Positions 38,103 to 47,521 are shown, numbered from the stretch's first letter. The stretch is DNA of 64,000 bases from Streptomyces sp. ATexAB-D23 (GCF_000373645.1 NZ_KB892035.1:1-64000); one strand, 5' to 3'. Translations and numbers: made by a program. The notes: a model not told the origin generated them from the letters alone.

Positions 38103-39398
38103 CTAACGCGAGGTCGGGGCGGGCACCGAGCCGAGCGGCGCGGCGGCCGGCAGCCGGCGCTCCCGGGAGAGGCCGCCCAGCCAGCGCGCGGACTCCTTGG
38201 GGGTACGGGTGAAGGTGTGCCGGTCGACCGCGATGAGCCCGAACGTCGGCCGGTAGCTGCCCCACTCGTAGTTGTCCAGGGCGCTCCAGTGCAGGTAGCC
38301 GCGTACGTCGATGCCGGCGTCCATCGCCTCGGCGAGGCTCGCGAGGGCGCGGGCGGTGTAGGCGATGCGGCGGCTGTCGTCGTCGGTGGCGATGCCGTTC
38401 TCTGTGACCAGGACGGGCACGCCGGGGCCGACCACCTCCGCCGTGTGCCGCACCGCTTCTCCGAGCGCCTCGGGGTAGAACTCCCAGCCGGTCAGGGTCA
38501 GTTCGGCACCCTGGGGCGGGGGCAGGGTGCCGTCGGCGCCGACGCGGTGGCGGGTGTAGGCCTGTACGCCGACCCAGTCGTCCTCGCGGGCGGCCTCCAG
38601 GAAGACGTCCTCGCGCTGCCACGCGTAGGCGGTCGCGACGGCCTCGGCGCCCGGTTCGGGCTGGTAGACCTGGTTGGCGACGGTCCAGCCGACCCGGAGG
38701 CCGGGGACGGTCTCCCTCAGCGCGGCGGACGCGGCGCGGTGGGCGCGGATCAGGGCCCGGACCACCTCGGGGTCCGGCTCGAAGGAGGCCGGGTCGACGG
38801 CGGCGGCCCCCGCCTCCCGGGCGGCGCGCGCGCCCTGCGCGACGCTCTCCCAGCCGTGCTCGGCCGCATGGGCCCGCAGGGCGTACATCAGGGCCATGAT
38901 GTTGGGCTCGTTGATGGTGGCGGCATAGCGGACACCCTCGCGCAGGATCTCGCCGCAGGTGCGCGCGTAGGCCGCGAACAGCCCGGCCGCCTCGGGCGCC
39001 GTCCAGCCGCCGAGGTCGCTGAACCACTGCGGCGAGGTGAAGTGGTGGAGGGTCACCACCGGGGTCAGTCCGCGCTCCACCGCCCCGCGCACCATGGCCC
39101 GGTAGTGCGCGACCGCCGCCCGTGAGATCCGGCCGCGCTGCGGTTCGATCCGGGCCCACTCGACGCTGAACCGGTAGGAGTCGAAGCCGAGTTCGCGCAG
39201 CAGGTCCATGTCCTCGGGCCATCGGTGGAAGCTGTCGGCCGCGTCCCCGCTGGGCTCCTCGATGAAGCTGCGGGGGTGGTTCTCCAGGGTCCACCAGTCG
39301 CTGGAGACGTTGTTGCCCTCGATCTGGTGGGCCGAAGTCGACGCTCCCATGAGGAAGCCTTCCGGCAGGGCGAAACCGGGTCCGGCCTCGTGCACCAT
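38103..39398 (-). CDS. Glycoside hydrolase family 1 beta-glucosidase
   Basis: This 431-residue cytoplasmic enzyme has the GH1 N-terminal signature (FLMGASTSAHQIEGNN), acid/base Glu164 in TINEPN, nucleophile Glu333 in LVTENG, and the aglycone/substrate loop HWSALDNYEWGSYRPTFGL. Length is typical (about 440-470). RBS AAAGGAG precedes the ATG. It heads an operon with the downstream tetR gene and is divergent from the GH20 gene, with operator C between them. It should split imported beta-linked disaccharides or glycosides to monosaccharides. Confidence 0.95.
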   Translation of the reverse strand: MVHEAGPGFALPEGFLMGASTSAHQIEGNNVSSDWWTLENHPRSFIEEPSGDAADSFHRWPEDMDLLRELGFDSYRFSVEWARIEPQRGRISRAAVAHYRAMVRGAVERGLTPVVTLHHFTSPQWFSDLGGWTAPEAAGLFAAYARTCGEILREGVRYAATINEPNIMALMYALRAHAAEHGWESVAQGARAAREAGAAAVDPASFEPDPEVVRALIRAHRAASAALRETVPGLRVGWTVANQVYQPEPGAEAVATAYAWQREDVFLEAAREDDWVGVQAYTRHRVGADGTLPPPQGAELTLTGWEFYPEALGEAVRHTAEVVGPGVPVLVTENGIATDDDSRRIAYTARALASLAEAMDAGIDVRGYLHWSALDNYEWGSYRPTFGLIAVDRHTFTRTPKESARWLGGLSRERRLPAAAPLGSVPAPTSR

Positions 39399-39441
39399 CG
39401 AGTTCTCCTTTCGCCCGGAGGCGGGCCGTGCCCACTCCGCA

Positions 39442-39464
39442 AAAAGCGTTCATTGATCGGTTTT
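39442..39464 (-). promoter_or_regulatory. Operator C in the GH1/GH20 divergent region
   Basis: AAAAGCG-N9-CGGTTTT is the third copy of the shared operator. On the - strand it lies between a weak -35 (CTAACA) and ACGCTT in the -10 position of the GH1 promoter, the same geometry as operators A and B. It may also control the GH20 gene on the other side. Confidence 0.65.
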
Positions 39465-39627
39465 CGTGTTAGCGTACAGGTGGCAGCGGTACGGGAGAAG
39501 AGGCGGCCGGTCCGAACTCGCCCCGGAGCCCGCGCCGCACACGCAGGGAGCCGGACCGCCCGAACCTGACATCGCCGCTCCGGCTCCCTGGCGCCCCGGC
39601 CCCCATCGCGCACAGGGAGAAAGCCTC

Positions 39628-41196
39628 GTGAACGCCGTCATTCCGCACGCCGAAACCCGACCGGCCTCCCCCGCCGGCACCCTGCGCACAACCGGCCCCT
39701 GGCGGGTGCGGGCGGCCGGCCCGGCGCTGGAGCGGACCGCCGGCGCCGTACGGGAACTGCTCGCCCCGCACCTGCCCGGCGGCCCGGACGGAGCGCCGCG
39801 CGAACTCGTCATCGGCCTGGACGACGAAGCCTCCACGCCGCCCCTCGGTATCGCCCCGGCCGGCGGTGAGCGGCCCGTGGACGAGGGCTACCGGCTGCGC
39901 GTGGACACCGACGGCATCACCTGCCTCGCCCGCACCCCGGAAGGCGCGTTCCGGGGCGCCACCACAGCCGTACAGCTCATCGCCACCAGCCGCGCGTCCG
40001 GCGAACTCCCCTTCCAGGAGCTGACGGACGCCCCGCGCTACGCCTGGCGCGGCCTCATGGTCGACCCGGCCCGCACCTTCCTCACCCCGGACGAGCTGCG
40101 CCGGATCATCGACCTCGCCGCGCTCTACAAGCTGAACGTGCTGCACCTGCACCTCACCGACAACGAGGGCTGGCGCATCCAACTGCCCGGCACCCCGGGG
40201 CTGACGGCACCGGGGGCGGAGTTCTACACCGCGGCCGACTACCGCGCGCTCCAGGAGTACGCGGCCCGGCGGTTCGTCACGGTCGTCCCCGAGATCGACC
40301 TGCCGGGCCACTGCGCGACGCTCCGGGACGCCGTACCCGGACTGCCCCCGGCCCCCGCACCGGCCGGACTCGCCGGCCGCTTCCCGTTCGTGCCCCCGCT
40401 GGACCTGACCGACGGGGCGACCCGGGCCGCCGTCACCCGGATACTCGCCGACGTCTGCGCGCTGACGGACGGCCCCTACGTCCACATCGGCGCCGACGAG
40501 GCGTTCGGCGCGACCCCGGAGAGCTTCGAGGACTCCGTACGCGAACTGCGCGCGATCGTCCGCTCCCTGGGCAAGCACCCGGTCGCCTGGCAGGAGTCCG
40601 CACGCGCCGGCGTCGAGCCGGGGGACATCACCCAGTACTGGGTGGACGTGGCGATGATGGACCTTCCCGACACCGCCGACGAACTGGCGGCCCGCCCCGA
40701 ACTCGTGGCCGCCGGGCGGACCCTGGAGATCATCGGGGCGCTCAAGACGTTCTTCGCCCCCACCGACGAGGACCTGCGCCGGACCGTCGAGGGCGGCGGG
40801 CGCGTCCTGCTGTCACCCCAGTCCCACCTGTATCTGGACCGGCCGTACGCGGCTCAGTTCGCACCGCCCGAGCAGGCCGACGAGGCCGCCCGCCTCGGAT
40901 TCGACGGATACCGCCCGCTGGGCGTCCGGCACACGGCGCGGTGGGACCCGGGGGCGTACGCGATCCCGGACGCCTGCGTCGCGGGCGTGGAGGCGACGGT
41001 CTTCGCCGAACGGTTCGCGGGCTTCGACGACGTCTCCGTACTCCTGCTGCCCCGGCTGGCCTCGGTGGCGGAGGCCGCGTGGTGCGGGCGGGCACCGCGG
41101 TGGGCGGAGTACCGCGAGCGCCTGGCCCGCCACGGACGGCTCTGGACGGACCGGGACCTGCCCTACTTCGCCTCCACGGAGGTGCCCTGGCGCTGA
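39628..41196 (+). CDS. Glycoside hydrolase family 20 beta-N-acetylhexosaminidase
   Basis: This 522-residue enzyme has an N-terminal GH20b-like domain (about 1-130) followed by the GH20 barrel starting at YAWRGLMVDPARTFLTPDEL. It has HLTDNEGWRIQ and the catalytic pair Asp290-Glu291 in HIGADEAF. The C-terminal VEATVFAERF and LPRLASVAEAAW segments are characteristic. No signal peptide is visible, so it may act on imported chitobiose or other GlcNAc glycosides. The GTG at 39628 has AGGGAGAAAG upstream and is preferred to the longer open frame. Confidence 0.93.
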   Translation: MNAVIPHAETRPASPAGTLRTTGPWRVRAAGPALERTAGAVRELLAPHLPGGPDGAPRELVIGLDDEASTPPLGIAPAGGERPVDEGYRLRVDTDGITCLARTPEGAFRGATTAVQLIATSRASGELPFQELTDAPRYAWRGLMVDPARTFLTPDELRRIIDLAALYKLNVLHLHLTDNEGWRIQLPGTPGLTAPGAEFYTAADYRALQEYAARRFVTVVPEIDLPGHCATLRDAVPGLPPAPAPAGLAGRFPFVPPLDLTDGATRAAVTRILADVCALTDGPYVHIGADEAFGATPESFEDSVRELRAIVRSLGKHPVAWQESARAGVEPGDITQYWVDVAMMDLPDTADELAARPELVAAGRTLEIIGALKTFFAPTDEDLRRTVEGGGRVLLSPQSHLYLDRPYAAQFAPPEQADEAARLGFDGYRPLGVRHTARWDPGAYAIPDACVAGVEATVFAERFAGFDDVSVLLLPRLASVAEAAWCGRAPRWAEYRERLARHGRLWTDRDLPYFASTEVPWR

Positions 41197-41203
41197 GCGG
41201 GGC

Positions 41204-41878
41204 TCACACCTCCACCCCCAGCAGCTCCCCGAACGCCTCGCTCCCCCGCGCCGTCACCCTCACCGCCCGCCCCGAGCCGACCCGCCGCACCCACCCCCGC
41301 TCCAGCGCCGTCCCGCACAGCGCCGCGCCGAGCGCCCCGGCCAGGTGGGGGCGGCGCTCGGTCCAGTCCAGGCAGGTCCGTACGAGGGGGCGCCGGGCGC
41401 CCTCCGGCTGCCGGTAGTCCAGGGCATCGGCCAGCCAGCTCCGGCCAGCCGGGGTGACGGCGACCCCGGAGCCGGTGTCCACCAGCCCGCGCGCGGTCAT
41501 CGCGTCCGCCAGGGCCACGCCCAGCCGGCCCGCGAGATGGTCGTAACAGGTCCGTGCCCGTGCCTCGGCGTCCTGGCGCACCGACGCGCGCAGACCGCCC
41601 GGCCGGGGCAGACCGGGGTCGTACGCGGCCAGGGCCTCGGTCAGCGCGGCGGCCTCCGGGCCGGCCAGCCGGACGTAGCGGTGCCGGCCCTGGCGCTCCT
41701 CGGCCAGCAGCCCGCCGGCGACCAGGCGGGAGAGCTGCTCGCTGGCCGTGGACGCGCTGACGCCCGCGTGCCGGGCCAGCTCACCGGCCGTCCAGGCCCG
41801 GCCGTCCAGCAGTGCCTGGCAGAACGCGGCCCGGGTGCGGTCGGCGAAGAGAGCCGCCGTATCGGCGAGAGGGGACAT
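41204..41878 (-). CDS. ArsR-family transcriptional regulator
   Basis: This 224-residue protein has a winged helix-turn-helix (RTRAAFCQALLDGRAWTAGELARHAGVSAS, then TASEQLSRLVAGGLLAEERQGRHRYVRL) followed by a C-terminal domain of about 120 residues. The cysteines do not form an obvious metal site, so it probably senses something other than arsenite. It is convergent with the GH20 gene (7 nt between stops) and divergent from the PEP-mutase-family gene, which it may regulate. Confidence 0.9.
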   Translation of the reverse strand: MSPLADTAALFADRTRAAFCQALLDGRAWTAGELARHAGVSASTASEQLSRLVAGGLLAEERQGRHRYVRLAGPEAAALTEALAAYDPGLPRPGGLRASVRQDAEARARTCYDHLAGRLGVALADAMTARGLVDTGSGVAVTPAGRSWLADALDYRQPEGARRPLVRTCLDWTERRPHLAGALGAALCGTALERGWVRRVGSGRAVRVTARGSEAFGELLGVEV

Positions 41879-41943
41879 GCCTTCATGGTGCCGCAGGGAC
41901 GGTTCGGCGGGCGCCGAAGTGTTCCGGCCCTAACGTCGGAGCC

Positions 41944-42771
41944 ATGAGCCACTCGACGGTACGAGATCCCGCACCCACCCCCTTCGCCCGGCTCCACCAC
42001 CGGGGCCGCGCGCTGCTGCTGCCCAACGCCTGGGACCACGCCTGCGCCGCGGCCCTGGTCGCGGAGGGCTTCGAGGCGGTGGGCACCACGAGTCTCGGGG
42101 TGGCCGCGGGCCTCGGGCTGCCGGACGGTGCGGCGGCCACCAAGGAGGCGACCGTGGACCTGGCCCGCCGGCTCGGACGGAGTTCGTTCCTGTTCAGCGT
42201 GGACGCCGAGGGGGGCTTCAGTGACGACCCCGCCGAGGTCGCCGTGCTGGCCCGGCGGCTGTACGGGGCGGGGGCCGCGGGCATCAATCTGGAGGACGGG
42301 CGCCCGGACGGCACCCTGGTCCCCGCCGCAGCGCACGCCGCGAAAATCGCCGCCGTCAAGGAGGCCGCGCCCGCACTCTTCGTCAACGCCCGCACGGACA
42401 CGTACTGGCTCGGGAGCGAGCGGGAGCGCACCGCGGACCGGCTCGCGGTCTACGAGCGGGCGGGGGCGGACGGGGTGTTCGTGCCGGGGCTCTCGGACCG
42501 GGCGGAGATCGCCGCCCTGACCGCCGTCCTCACCACCCCGCTGAACGTGCTGTTCTCCCCGGCCGGACCCGCGCTCGCCGAGCTCTCCGACCTGGGCGTG
42601 CGCCGGGTCAGCCTCGGCTCGCTGCTCTACCGGGGCGCGCTGGCCGGGGCCGTGGCGAGCGCCGCGGCGATCCGCGACGGGCGGCCGGTGGCGGGCGGGG
42701 CGCCGGCCTACGCCGAGGTGCAGGCGCTGGCGTCAGGGGGTCGCGGCGGAGACGACGTAGACGACGGGTGA
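41944..42771 (+). CDS. Isocitrate lyase/PEP phosphonomutase-family enzyme
   Basis: This 275-residue protein has the family order: LLLPNAWDHACAAALVAEGFEAVGTTSLGVAA, then the metal-binding FSVDAEGGFSDD, INLEDGRPDG and FVNARTDTYWLG. Members cleave or form C-C or P-C bonds of oxaloacetate-like acids; the KKCGH cysteine of true isocitrate lyase is absent. Function in this branch is not settled; a lyase acting on a 2-hydroxy or 2-oxo acid is plausible. Its 3' end overlaps the convergent membrane-protein gene by 39 bp. The divergent ArsR is the likely regulator. Confidence 0.88.
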   Translation: MSHSTVRDPAPTPFARLHHRGRALLLPNAWDHACAAALVAEGFEAVGTTSLGVAAGLGLPDGAAATKEATVDLARRLGRSSFLFSVDAEGGFSDDPAEVAVLARRLYGAGAAGINLEDGRPDGTLVPAAAHAAKIAAVKEAAPALFVNARTDTYWLGSERERTADRLAVYERAGADGVFVPGLSDRAEIAALTAVLTTPLNVLFSPAGPALAELSDLGVRRVSLGSLLYRGALAGAVASAAAIRDGRPVAGGAPAYAEVQALASGGRGGDDVDDG

Positions 42772-43329
42772 CATCGGGTCGGTCATGTCGACGGTGATGT
42801 CCTGGGTGGGCCGCGGGTCCTCGTTGCGGTGGGTGGTGCCCGCCCAGGAGACGCCGTCGCCGAAGTACCAGCCGGCGATCTTCGTGTCGCGGGCACCGAT
42901 GCTGACCTTCCCGGCCTCCAGGGCGGCGCGGCCGGTGCCCACGTCGGTCAGGAACCGGTCCAGGCCGGCCGATGTCGTGCGGAACTGCGCGTACATCCGG
43001 CTGGCCTTCCAGTTGTTGGTCTCGTAGTACTGGACCTCCGTGGCGTAGCCGGGGATCGGCACCTCGAAGATCCGGCGCAGCATCCGGGACGGCCAGCCCG
43101 CCCGCAGCCCCTGTGCGGCGGCCTCGGCGGCCTTGTCCTGGCCGGAGCGTCGGCTCTGGCCCGCCGAGATCAGCAGGTACCCGGCGGGGACGCCGATGAG
43201 CAGCACGATGATGGTCGCCGTGATCAGGCGCCGCCGGATCAGATGGCGGCGGGTCTCGGGCGGCCGGCCCTCACCGTCGGCCTGCGGCGGGGACTGGCGC
43301 GGCACGACGGGGTGCTCGGCTGCGGTCAT
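42733..43329 (-). CDS. Single-pass membrane protein of unknown function
   Basis: This 198-residue protein has a cytoplasmic Pro/Arg-rich start, one membrane segment (ATIIVLLIGVPAGYLLISAG, about residues 35-55) and an extracellular domain of about 140 residues with many aromatic residues (VQYYETNNWKASRMYAQF, WYFGDGVSWAGTT). I do not recognise the family. It begins 14 nt after the ROK gene stop and so may be cotranscribed with it. Its tail overlaps the convergent gene, a tight arrangement. Confidence 0.82.
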   Translation of the reverse strand: MTAAEHPVVPRQSPPQADGEGRPPETRRHLIRRRLITATIIVLLIGVPAGYLLISAGQSRRSGQDKAAEAAAQGLRAGWPSRMLRRIFEVPIPGYATEVQYYETNNWKASRMYAQFRTTSAGLDRFLTDVGTGRAALEAGKVSIGARDTKIAGWYFGDGVSWAGTTHRNEDPRPTQDITVDMTDPMSPVVYVVSAATP

Positions 43330-43343
43330 GGGTCTGGAGGTCC

Positions 43344-44507
43344 CTACGAAGTGCGGGTGTTGCGGGTGTTGCGGATGGTGCTCGCGGCCTGGTCGTAGAT
43401 CTGGGCGTAGCGCTCGTACCGTTCGACGCGGCGGCGGTTGGTGCGGCGGAAGCGGCGGGCCACCAGCCGGGCGAGGTCGGCCGCGCCGACCATACCCGCC
43501 TCCGGGCCGAGCTGCGCCTTGGCGATGCGGGCCTCGGGGCGGTAGCCGCGGCCGGTCAGGTGGCGTTTGAAGGCGTCCCTGGCCGGGCCGATGAGCAGGT
43601 CGTCGGCGGCGCTGACACCGCCGCCGATGACGAAGCAGGAGGGGTCGAGCGCGGCGGCCAGATTGGCGATGCCTACGCCGAGCCACTGTCCGATGTCCTG
43701 GAGGAGTTCGACGCACATCGCGTCGCCCTCGCGGGCCAGTTCGGTGATGAGCGGGCCGGTGATGTCGGGGATGTTGCCCTTGACGCGCTCGATGATGCCG
43801 TGGGCCACCGGGGAGTCGGCGGCGGCCAGCTCGCGGGCCTCGCGGACGAGGGCGTTGCCGGAGCTGTACTGCTCCCAGCAGCCGCGGTTGCCGCAGGGGC
43901 AGCGGTGGCCGCCGGGCACGACCTGCATGTGGCCGAACTCACCGGCGACGCCGTACTTGCCGCGCTTGACCTGGCCGTCCTCCAGGATCGCGCCGCCGAT
44001 GCCCGTACCGAGCGTGATCATGACGAGGTGGTCCTCGCCGCGGCCGGCCCCGAAGCGCCACTCGGCCCAGGCGGCGGTGTTGGCGTCGTTGTCCACCATG
44101 ACCGGGACGACAAGCCTGGAGGCCAGGGCGTCGCGCAGGGGCTCGTCGCGCCAGGCCAGGTGCGGGGCGAACAGCACCTTGGAGCGGTCCGCGTCGACCC
44201 AGCCGGCCGCGCCGATGCCGACGGCGTGCACATCGTGCCGGTCGGAGAGGTCCAGGACCAGCTCGACGATGGTGTCCTCGACGACCCTGGGGCTCTTGGA
44301 CTTGTCCGGGGTCTCGGTGCGGACGGTCTCCAGGATCGTGCCGTCGGCGTCCACGACGCCGGCCATCACCTTGGTCCCCCCGATGTCGATGCCGACGGTG
44401 GGGACCCGGGGCGCCGTGAGGTGGGAGCGCCTTTCCCGGGTGCCCACGGTCCGCAGGACGGTCGCGCGGGCGGAGCCGCGGTGTGTGAAGTCGCGGTACG
44501 TGCTCAT
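43344..44507 (-). CDS. ROK-family sugar kinase (glucokinase-like)
   Basis: This 387-residue protein has an ATP-binding GIDIGGTKVMAGVV motif, substrate-binding DNDANTAAWAEWRFGAG, and the ROK zinc motif CPCGNRGCWEQYSSGNAL. It has a 35-residue N-terminal extension and a C-terminal Arg-rich tail not found in classical glucokinase (about 317). There is no N-terminal helix-turn-helix, so it is a kinase rather than a NagC/XylR-type repressor. It follows the sugar ABC importer (about 110 bp away) and should phosphorylate the imported hexose. Confidence 0.93.
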   Translation of the reverse strand: MSTYRDFTHRGSARATVLRTVGTRERRSHLTAPRVPTVGIDIGGTKVMAGVVDADGTILETVRTETPDKSKSPRVVEDTIVELVLDLSDRHDVHAVGIGAAGWVDADRSKVLFAPHLAWRDEPLRDALASRLVVPVMVDNDANTAAWAEWRFGAGRGEDHLVMITLGTGIGGAILEDGQVKRGKYGVAGEFGHMQVVPGGHRCPCGNRGCWEQYSSGNALVREARELAAADSPVAHGIIERVKGNIPDITGPLITELAREGDAMCVELLQDIGQWLGVGIANLAAALDPSCFVIGGGVSAADDLLIGPARDAFKRHLTGRGYRPEARIAKAQLGPEAGMVGAADLARLVARRFRRTNRRRVERYERYAQIYDQAASTIRNTRNTRTS

Positions 44508-44619
44508 CGTCCCTGGGGGGTCTGGGGTAACCGGGTCAGGAGTGATCCCGGTGGCGGACGGCGCCCGTCTGCCACCGATTCTGCCACCCCCGGAGCGGCC
44601 GGGTTGCCGGGCGCCTTCG

Positions 44620-45462
44620 CTACACGGTGTCGTCGGGGCCCGGACCGGAGGCGCGCTCCAGCTCGTGGCTCAGCTCCTCCAGCTCGCTGCCGCCCGCCAT
44701 CTGGCGGGTCAGTTCGTCCAGCGTGATGCTGTCCTTGGTGTGGCTGCCGGCCATGGCGCCCCGCTTAAGCAGGACGAACCGGTCGCCGACGAGGTAGGCG
44801 TGGTGGGGGTTGTGCGTGATGAGGACCACGCCGAGGCCGGCGTCCCGGGCGGCCGCGATGTATTTCAGGACGACCCCGGACTGCTTGACGCCCAGCGCGG
44901 CGGTCGGCTCGTCCAGGACCAGGACCTTGGCGCCGAAGTGGACGGCCCGCGCGATGGCGACGCACTGGCGCTCGCCGCCGGACAGGGTGCCGATGGGCTG
45001 GTCCACGTCGCGCAGGTCGATGCCCATGCGCAGCAGCGCCGAGTGCGTCGTCTCCCGCATCAGCCGGACGTCGAGGCGTTTGAAGGGGCCGGCGCCGGTC
45101 GTCGGCTCCGAGCCCAGGAAGAAGTTCCGCCAGACCGGCATCAGGGGGACGACGGCGAGGTCCTGGTAGACCGTGGCGATGCCCCGGTCCAGGGCGTCGC
45201 GCGGGTTGGCGAGGGTGGTCTCCTCGCCGTCCACCAGGAAGGTCCCGGCGTCGTGCCGGTGCAGCCCGGCGATGATCTTGATGAGGGTGGACTTGCCGGC
45301 GCCGTTGTCGCCGAGCGCGCAGGAGATCTCGCCCGCGCGCACTTCGAGCGACACCCCTTCGAGTGCCTTGATGTTGCCGTAGTACTTGGCCACGTGGTCG
45401 AGCTCGACCAGTGCCCGCCGGCCGGTGTCCCGCGGCCCGTCGGTTGCCTTGGGGGCCGTCAT
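44620..45462 (-). CDS. Sugar ABC transporter ATPase (single-domain)
   Basis: This 280-residue protein has Walker A GDNGAGKST, signature TLSGGERQCVAIARA, Walker B VLVLDEPTAAL and H-loop ITHNPHH. It matches one half of the RbsA/XylG-type ATPases, which are usually tandem and about 500 residues; single-domain members occur in this CUT2 group. It overlaps the permease by ATGA and completes the SBP-permease-ATPase operon. Confidence 0.93.
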   Translation of the reverse strand: MTAPKATDGPRDTGRRALVELDHVAKYYGNIKALEGVSLEVRAGEISCALGDNGAGKSTLIKIIAGLHRHDAGTFLVDGEETTLANPRDALDRGIATVYQDLAVVPLMPVWRNFFLGSEPTTGAGPFKRLDVRLMRETTHSALLRMGIDLRDVDQPIGTLSGGERQCVAIARAVHFGAKVLVLDEPTAALGVKQSGVVLKYIAAARDAGLGVVLITHNPHHAYLVGDRFVLLKRGAMAGSHTKDSITLDELTRQMAGGSELEELSHELERASGPGPDDTV

Positions 45463-46511
45463 TTCGTCGCCTCCGCGCGCTTGCGTACCCATGCGTTGAG
45501 CAGGGTGGCCAGGAGCAGCATCGCTCCGAGGAAGAACTTGAACCAGTCGGGGTTCCACTCCGCGTACACGATGCCCTTGCTGGTCATGCCGAAGATGAAG
45601 GCACCGACCGCCGAGCCGATCGCGGAGCCGTATCCGCCGGTGATCAGGCAGCCGCCGATGACGGCCGCGATGATGTAGATCAGCTCGTTGCCGACGCCCT
45701 CGCCGGACTGGACGACGTCGTAGCTGAACAGCAGGTGCTGGCCGGAGACCCAGGCGGCGAAGGCGACGCCGAGGTAGAGGCCGATCTTGGTGCGGATGAC
45801 CGGGACGCCGACCGCGCGGGCCGCGTCGGCCCCGCCTCCGACCGCGAAGATCCAGTTGCCGAAGCGGGTGCGGAGCAGGATCCAGGTGGCGACGGCGACG
45901 AGGCCGGCCCACCACAGGAGGGTCACCTTGAGTTCGACGCCGCCGACCGTCCAGTACGAGGCGAAGAGCTTGCGGGCGGAGGGGAAGCCCTCCATGTTGC
46001 CGATGGTCTTGGTCGAGACGCTTCCACTGATCAGCTTGGTGAAGCCGAGATTGAGCCCGGTCAGCATCAGGAACGTGCCGAGCGTGATGATGAAGCTCGG
46101 CAGTTTGGTGCGGGTCAGCATGAAGCCGTTGAACGCGCCGATGGCGAGCGTGACCAGCAGGGACACGAAGACGCCGACCCAGACGTTCGCCGTCATCTGG
46201 TAGCTGAACATCGAGGAGACCAGCGCGGAGCTGGTGACCATCACCCCGGCGGAGAGGTCGAACTCGCCGCCGATCATCAGCAGCGCGACCGGCGCCGCCA
46301 TGATCCCGATGGTGGAGGCCGCGTACATCACCGTGCCGAAGCTGGTGGCGCGCAGGAAGCTGTCGGCGACGACCGCGAAGAAGAGGAAGACGGCGAGCGC
46401 GCCGACGACCGAGCCCAGCTCCGGGCGGCCGAGCAGTTTGCGCAGCGGTGAGGTGCGCAGCAGCCTCTCGTCGGTCCCGGCGGGGGACGACGAGCCGGAA
46501 GCGGCGGTCAT
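45459..46511 (-). CDS. Sugar ABC transporter permease (CUT2, RbsC/XylH-like)
   Basis: This 350-residue membrane protein has about 10 hydrophobic segments and RbsC-family landmarks: IGGEFDLSAGVMVTSSAL, KLPSFIITLGTFLML, and NELIYIIAAVIGGCLITGGYGSAIGSAVGA. It lies between the binding protein and ATPase genes with ATGA overlaps on both sides. It forms the homodimeric translocation pore. Confidence 0.94.
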   Translation of the reverse strand: MTAASGSSSPAGTDERLLRTSPLRKLLGRPELGSVVGALAVFLFFAVVADSFLRATSFGTVMYAASTIGIMAAPVALLMIGGEFDLSAGVMVTSSALVSSMFSYQMTANVWVGVFVSLLVTLAIGAFNGFMLTRTKLPSFIITLGTFLMLTGLNLGFTKLISGSVSTKTIGNMEGFPSARKLFASYWTVGGVELKVTLLWWAGLVAVATWILLRTRFGNWIFAVGGGADAARAVGVPVIRTKIGLYLGVAFAAWVSGQHLLFSYDVVQSGEGVGNELIYIIAAVIGGCLITGGYGSAIGSAVGAFIFGMTSKGIVYAEWNPDWFKFFLGAMLLLATLLNAWVRKRAEATK

Positions 46512-47521
46512 CGCGTTCCCCGGTCGGCGTACTCGGCCAGCTGGGCGGCGTCCTCGGACGTGACGATCTGCGGGCCGGTCAGGACCGGGCGGCCGCCGCC
46601 GAGGACGTTGCGGTTGAAGCGGTAGAGCCAGAGCAGGTCGACGGCCTCGTACCCCTGGAGGTAGGGCTGCTGGTCGACGGCGAAGCCGAGGGTCCTGGAC
46701 TGGAGCGAGGCCGCGACCTTGGGGTTCAGGTCGAAGGTGTCGATCTCGGCCTTGCTGCCCGCGGTCTTCTTGGCCTTGACGGCGGCGTCCGCGAAGGGCG
46801 CGCCGAGGGTGACGACCGCGTCGATGTTCTTGTCGGACTGGAGCTTCGCCTCGATGGACGCCTGGACGTCGGGCATGTTGGTGCCCTCGACGTACAGGTT
46901 CTGCAGCTGACCGTCGAAGGTCTTCTTCGCCCCGGCGCAGCGCTGCTCGTGGCCGACGTTGCCCTGCTCGTGCAGGATGCACAGGGCCTTTTTGCGGCCG
47001 CGCTTGTTCAGCTCCTCGCCGACGGCCTCGCCGGCGATCGACTCGTCCTGGCCGATGTGGGTGAGCGCGCCGTACTTCTCGGACTCGGCGGAGCCGGAGT
47101 TCACGGTGATCACGGGGATGCCGGCCCGGGTGGCCTTGGCCACGACGTCCTTCATGGCGTCGGGCTTGGCGAGCGTGACGATCAGCCCGTCGACCTTCTT
47201 GTCGATGGCGGCCTGCACGAGCTGGGCCTGCTGCTGGCCCTCGTCGTCGTGCGAGTACAGGAAGTTGATGTTGTCCTTGTCGGCCGCCATCTTGGCGCCC
47301 TTCTGGACGATGTCCCAGAAGGTGTCGCCGTCGCCCGAGTGGGTGACCATGGCGAAGGTCCAGCGGGGTGTGTTCACCGCGGACCGGCCCTCGGCCGCGG
47401 CCTTGGCCGCACGCTCCTCCGCCCGCTTGCCGCCGGTGCTGCTGCATCCCATGAGGGAGGCCCCCAGCACCGCCGCAAGCACGGCGCCCATCGCACGTAC
47501 CCCTGTCCGAACCCTTGCCAC
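46508..47521 (-). CDS. Sugar-binding lipoprotein (periplasmic-binding family 4)
   Basis: This 337-residue protein has a lipoprotein signal with lipobox ASLMGC and a two-lobed sugar-binding fold (FAMVTHSGDGDTFWDIVQKGAKMAA; VDGLIVTLAKPDAMKDVV; GIPVITVNSG; HIGQDESIAGEAVGEEL). This is the RbsB/inositol-binding type. The GTG at 47521 is preferred over an upstream ATG at 47599 because AAGAAGGG lies just before it and the signal peptide then has normal length. It heads the operon and uses a promoter region containing CACCGTACG repeats. Confidence 0.92.
   Translation of the reverse strand: MARVRTGVRAMGAVLAAVLGASLMGCSSTGGKRAEERAAKAAAEGRSAVNTPRWTFAMVTHSGDGDTFWDIVQKGAKMAADKDNINFLYSHDDEGQQQAQLVQAAIDKKVDGLIVTLAKPDAMKDVVAKATRAGIPVITVNSGSAESEKYGALTHIGQDESIAGEAVGEELNKRGRKKALCILHEQGNVGHEQRCAGAKKTFDGQLQNLYVEGTNMPDVQASIEAKLQSDKNIDAVVTLGAPFADAAVKAKKTAGSKAEIDTFDLNPKVAASLQSRTLGFAVDQQPYLQGYEAVDLLWLYRFNRNVLGGGRPVLTGPQIVTSEDAAQLAEYADRGTR

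Noticed and set aside
43344..44507. ROK-family transcriptional repressor (NagC/XylR type)
   Set aside because: No N-terminal helix-turn-helix; the extension is short and basic, and the kinase motifs are complete.
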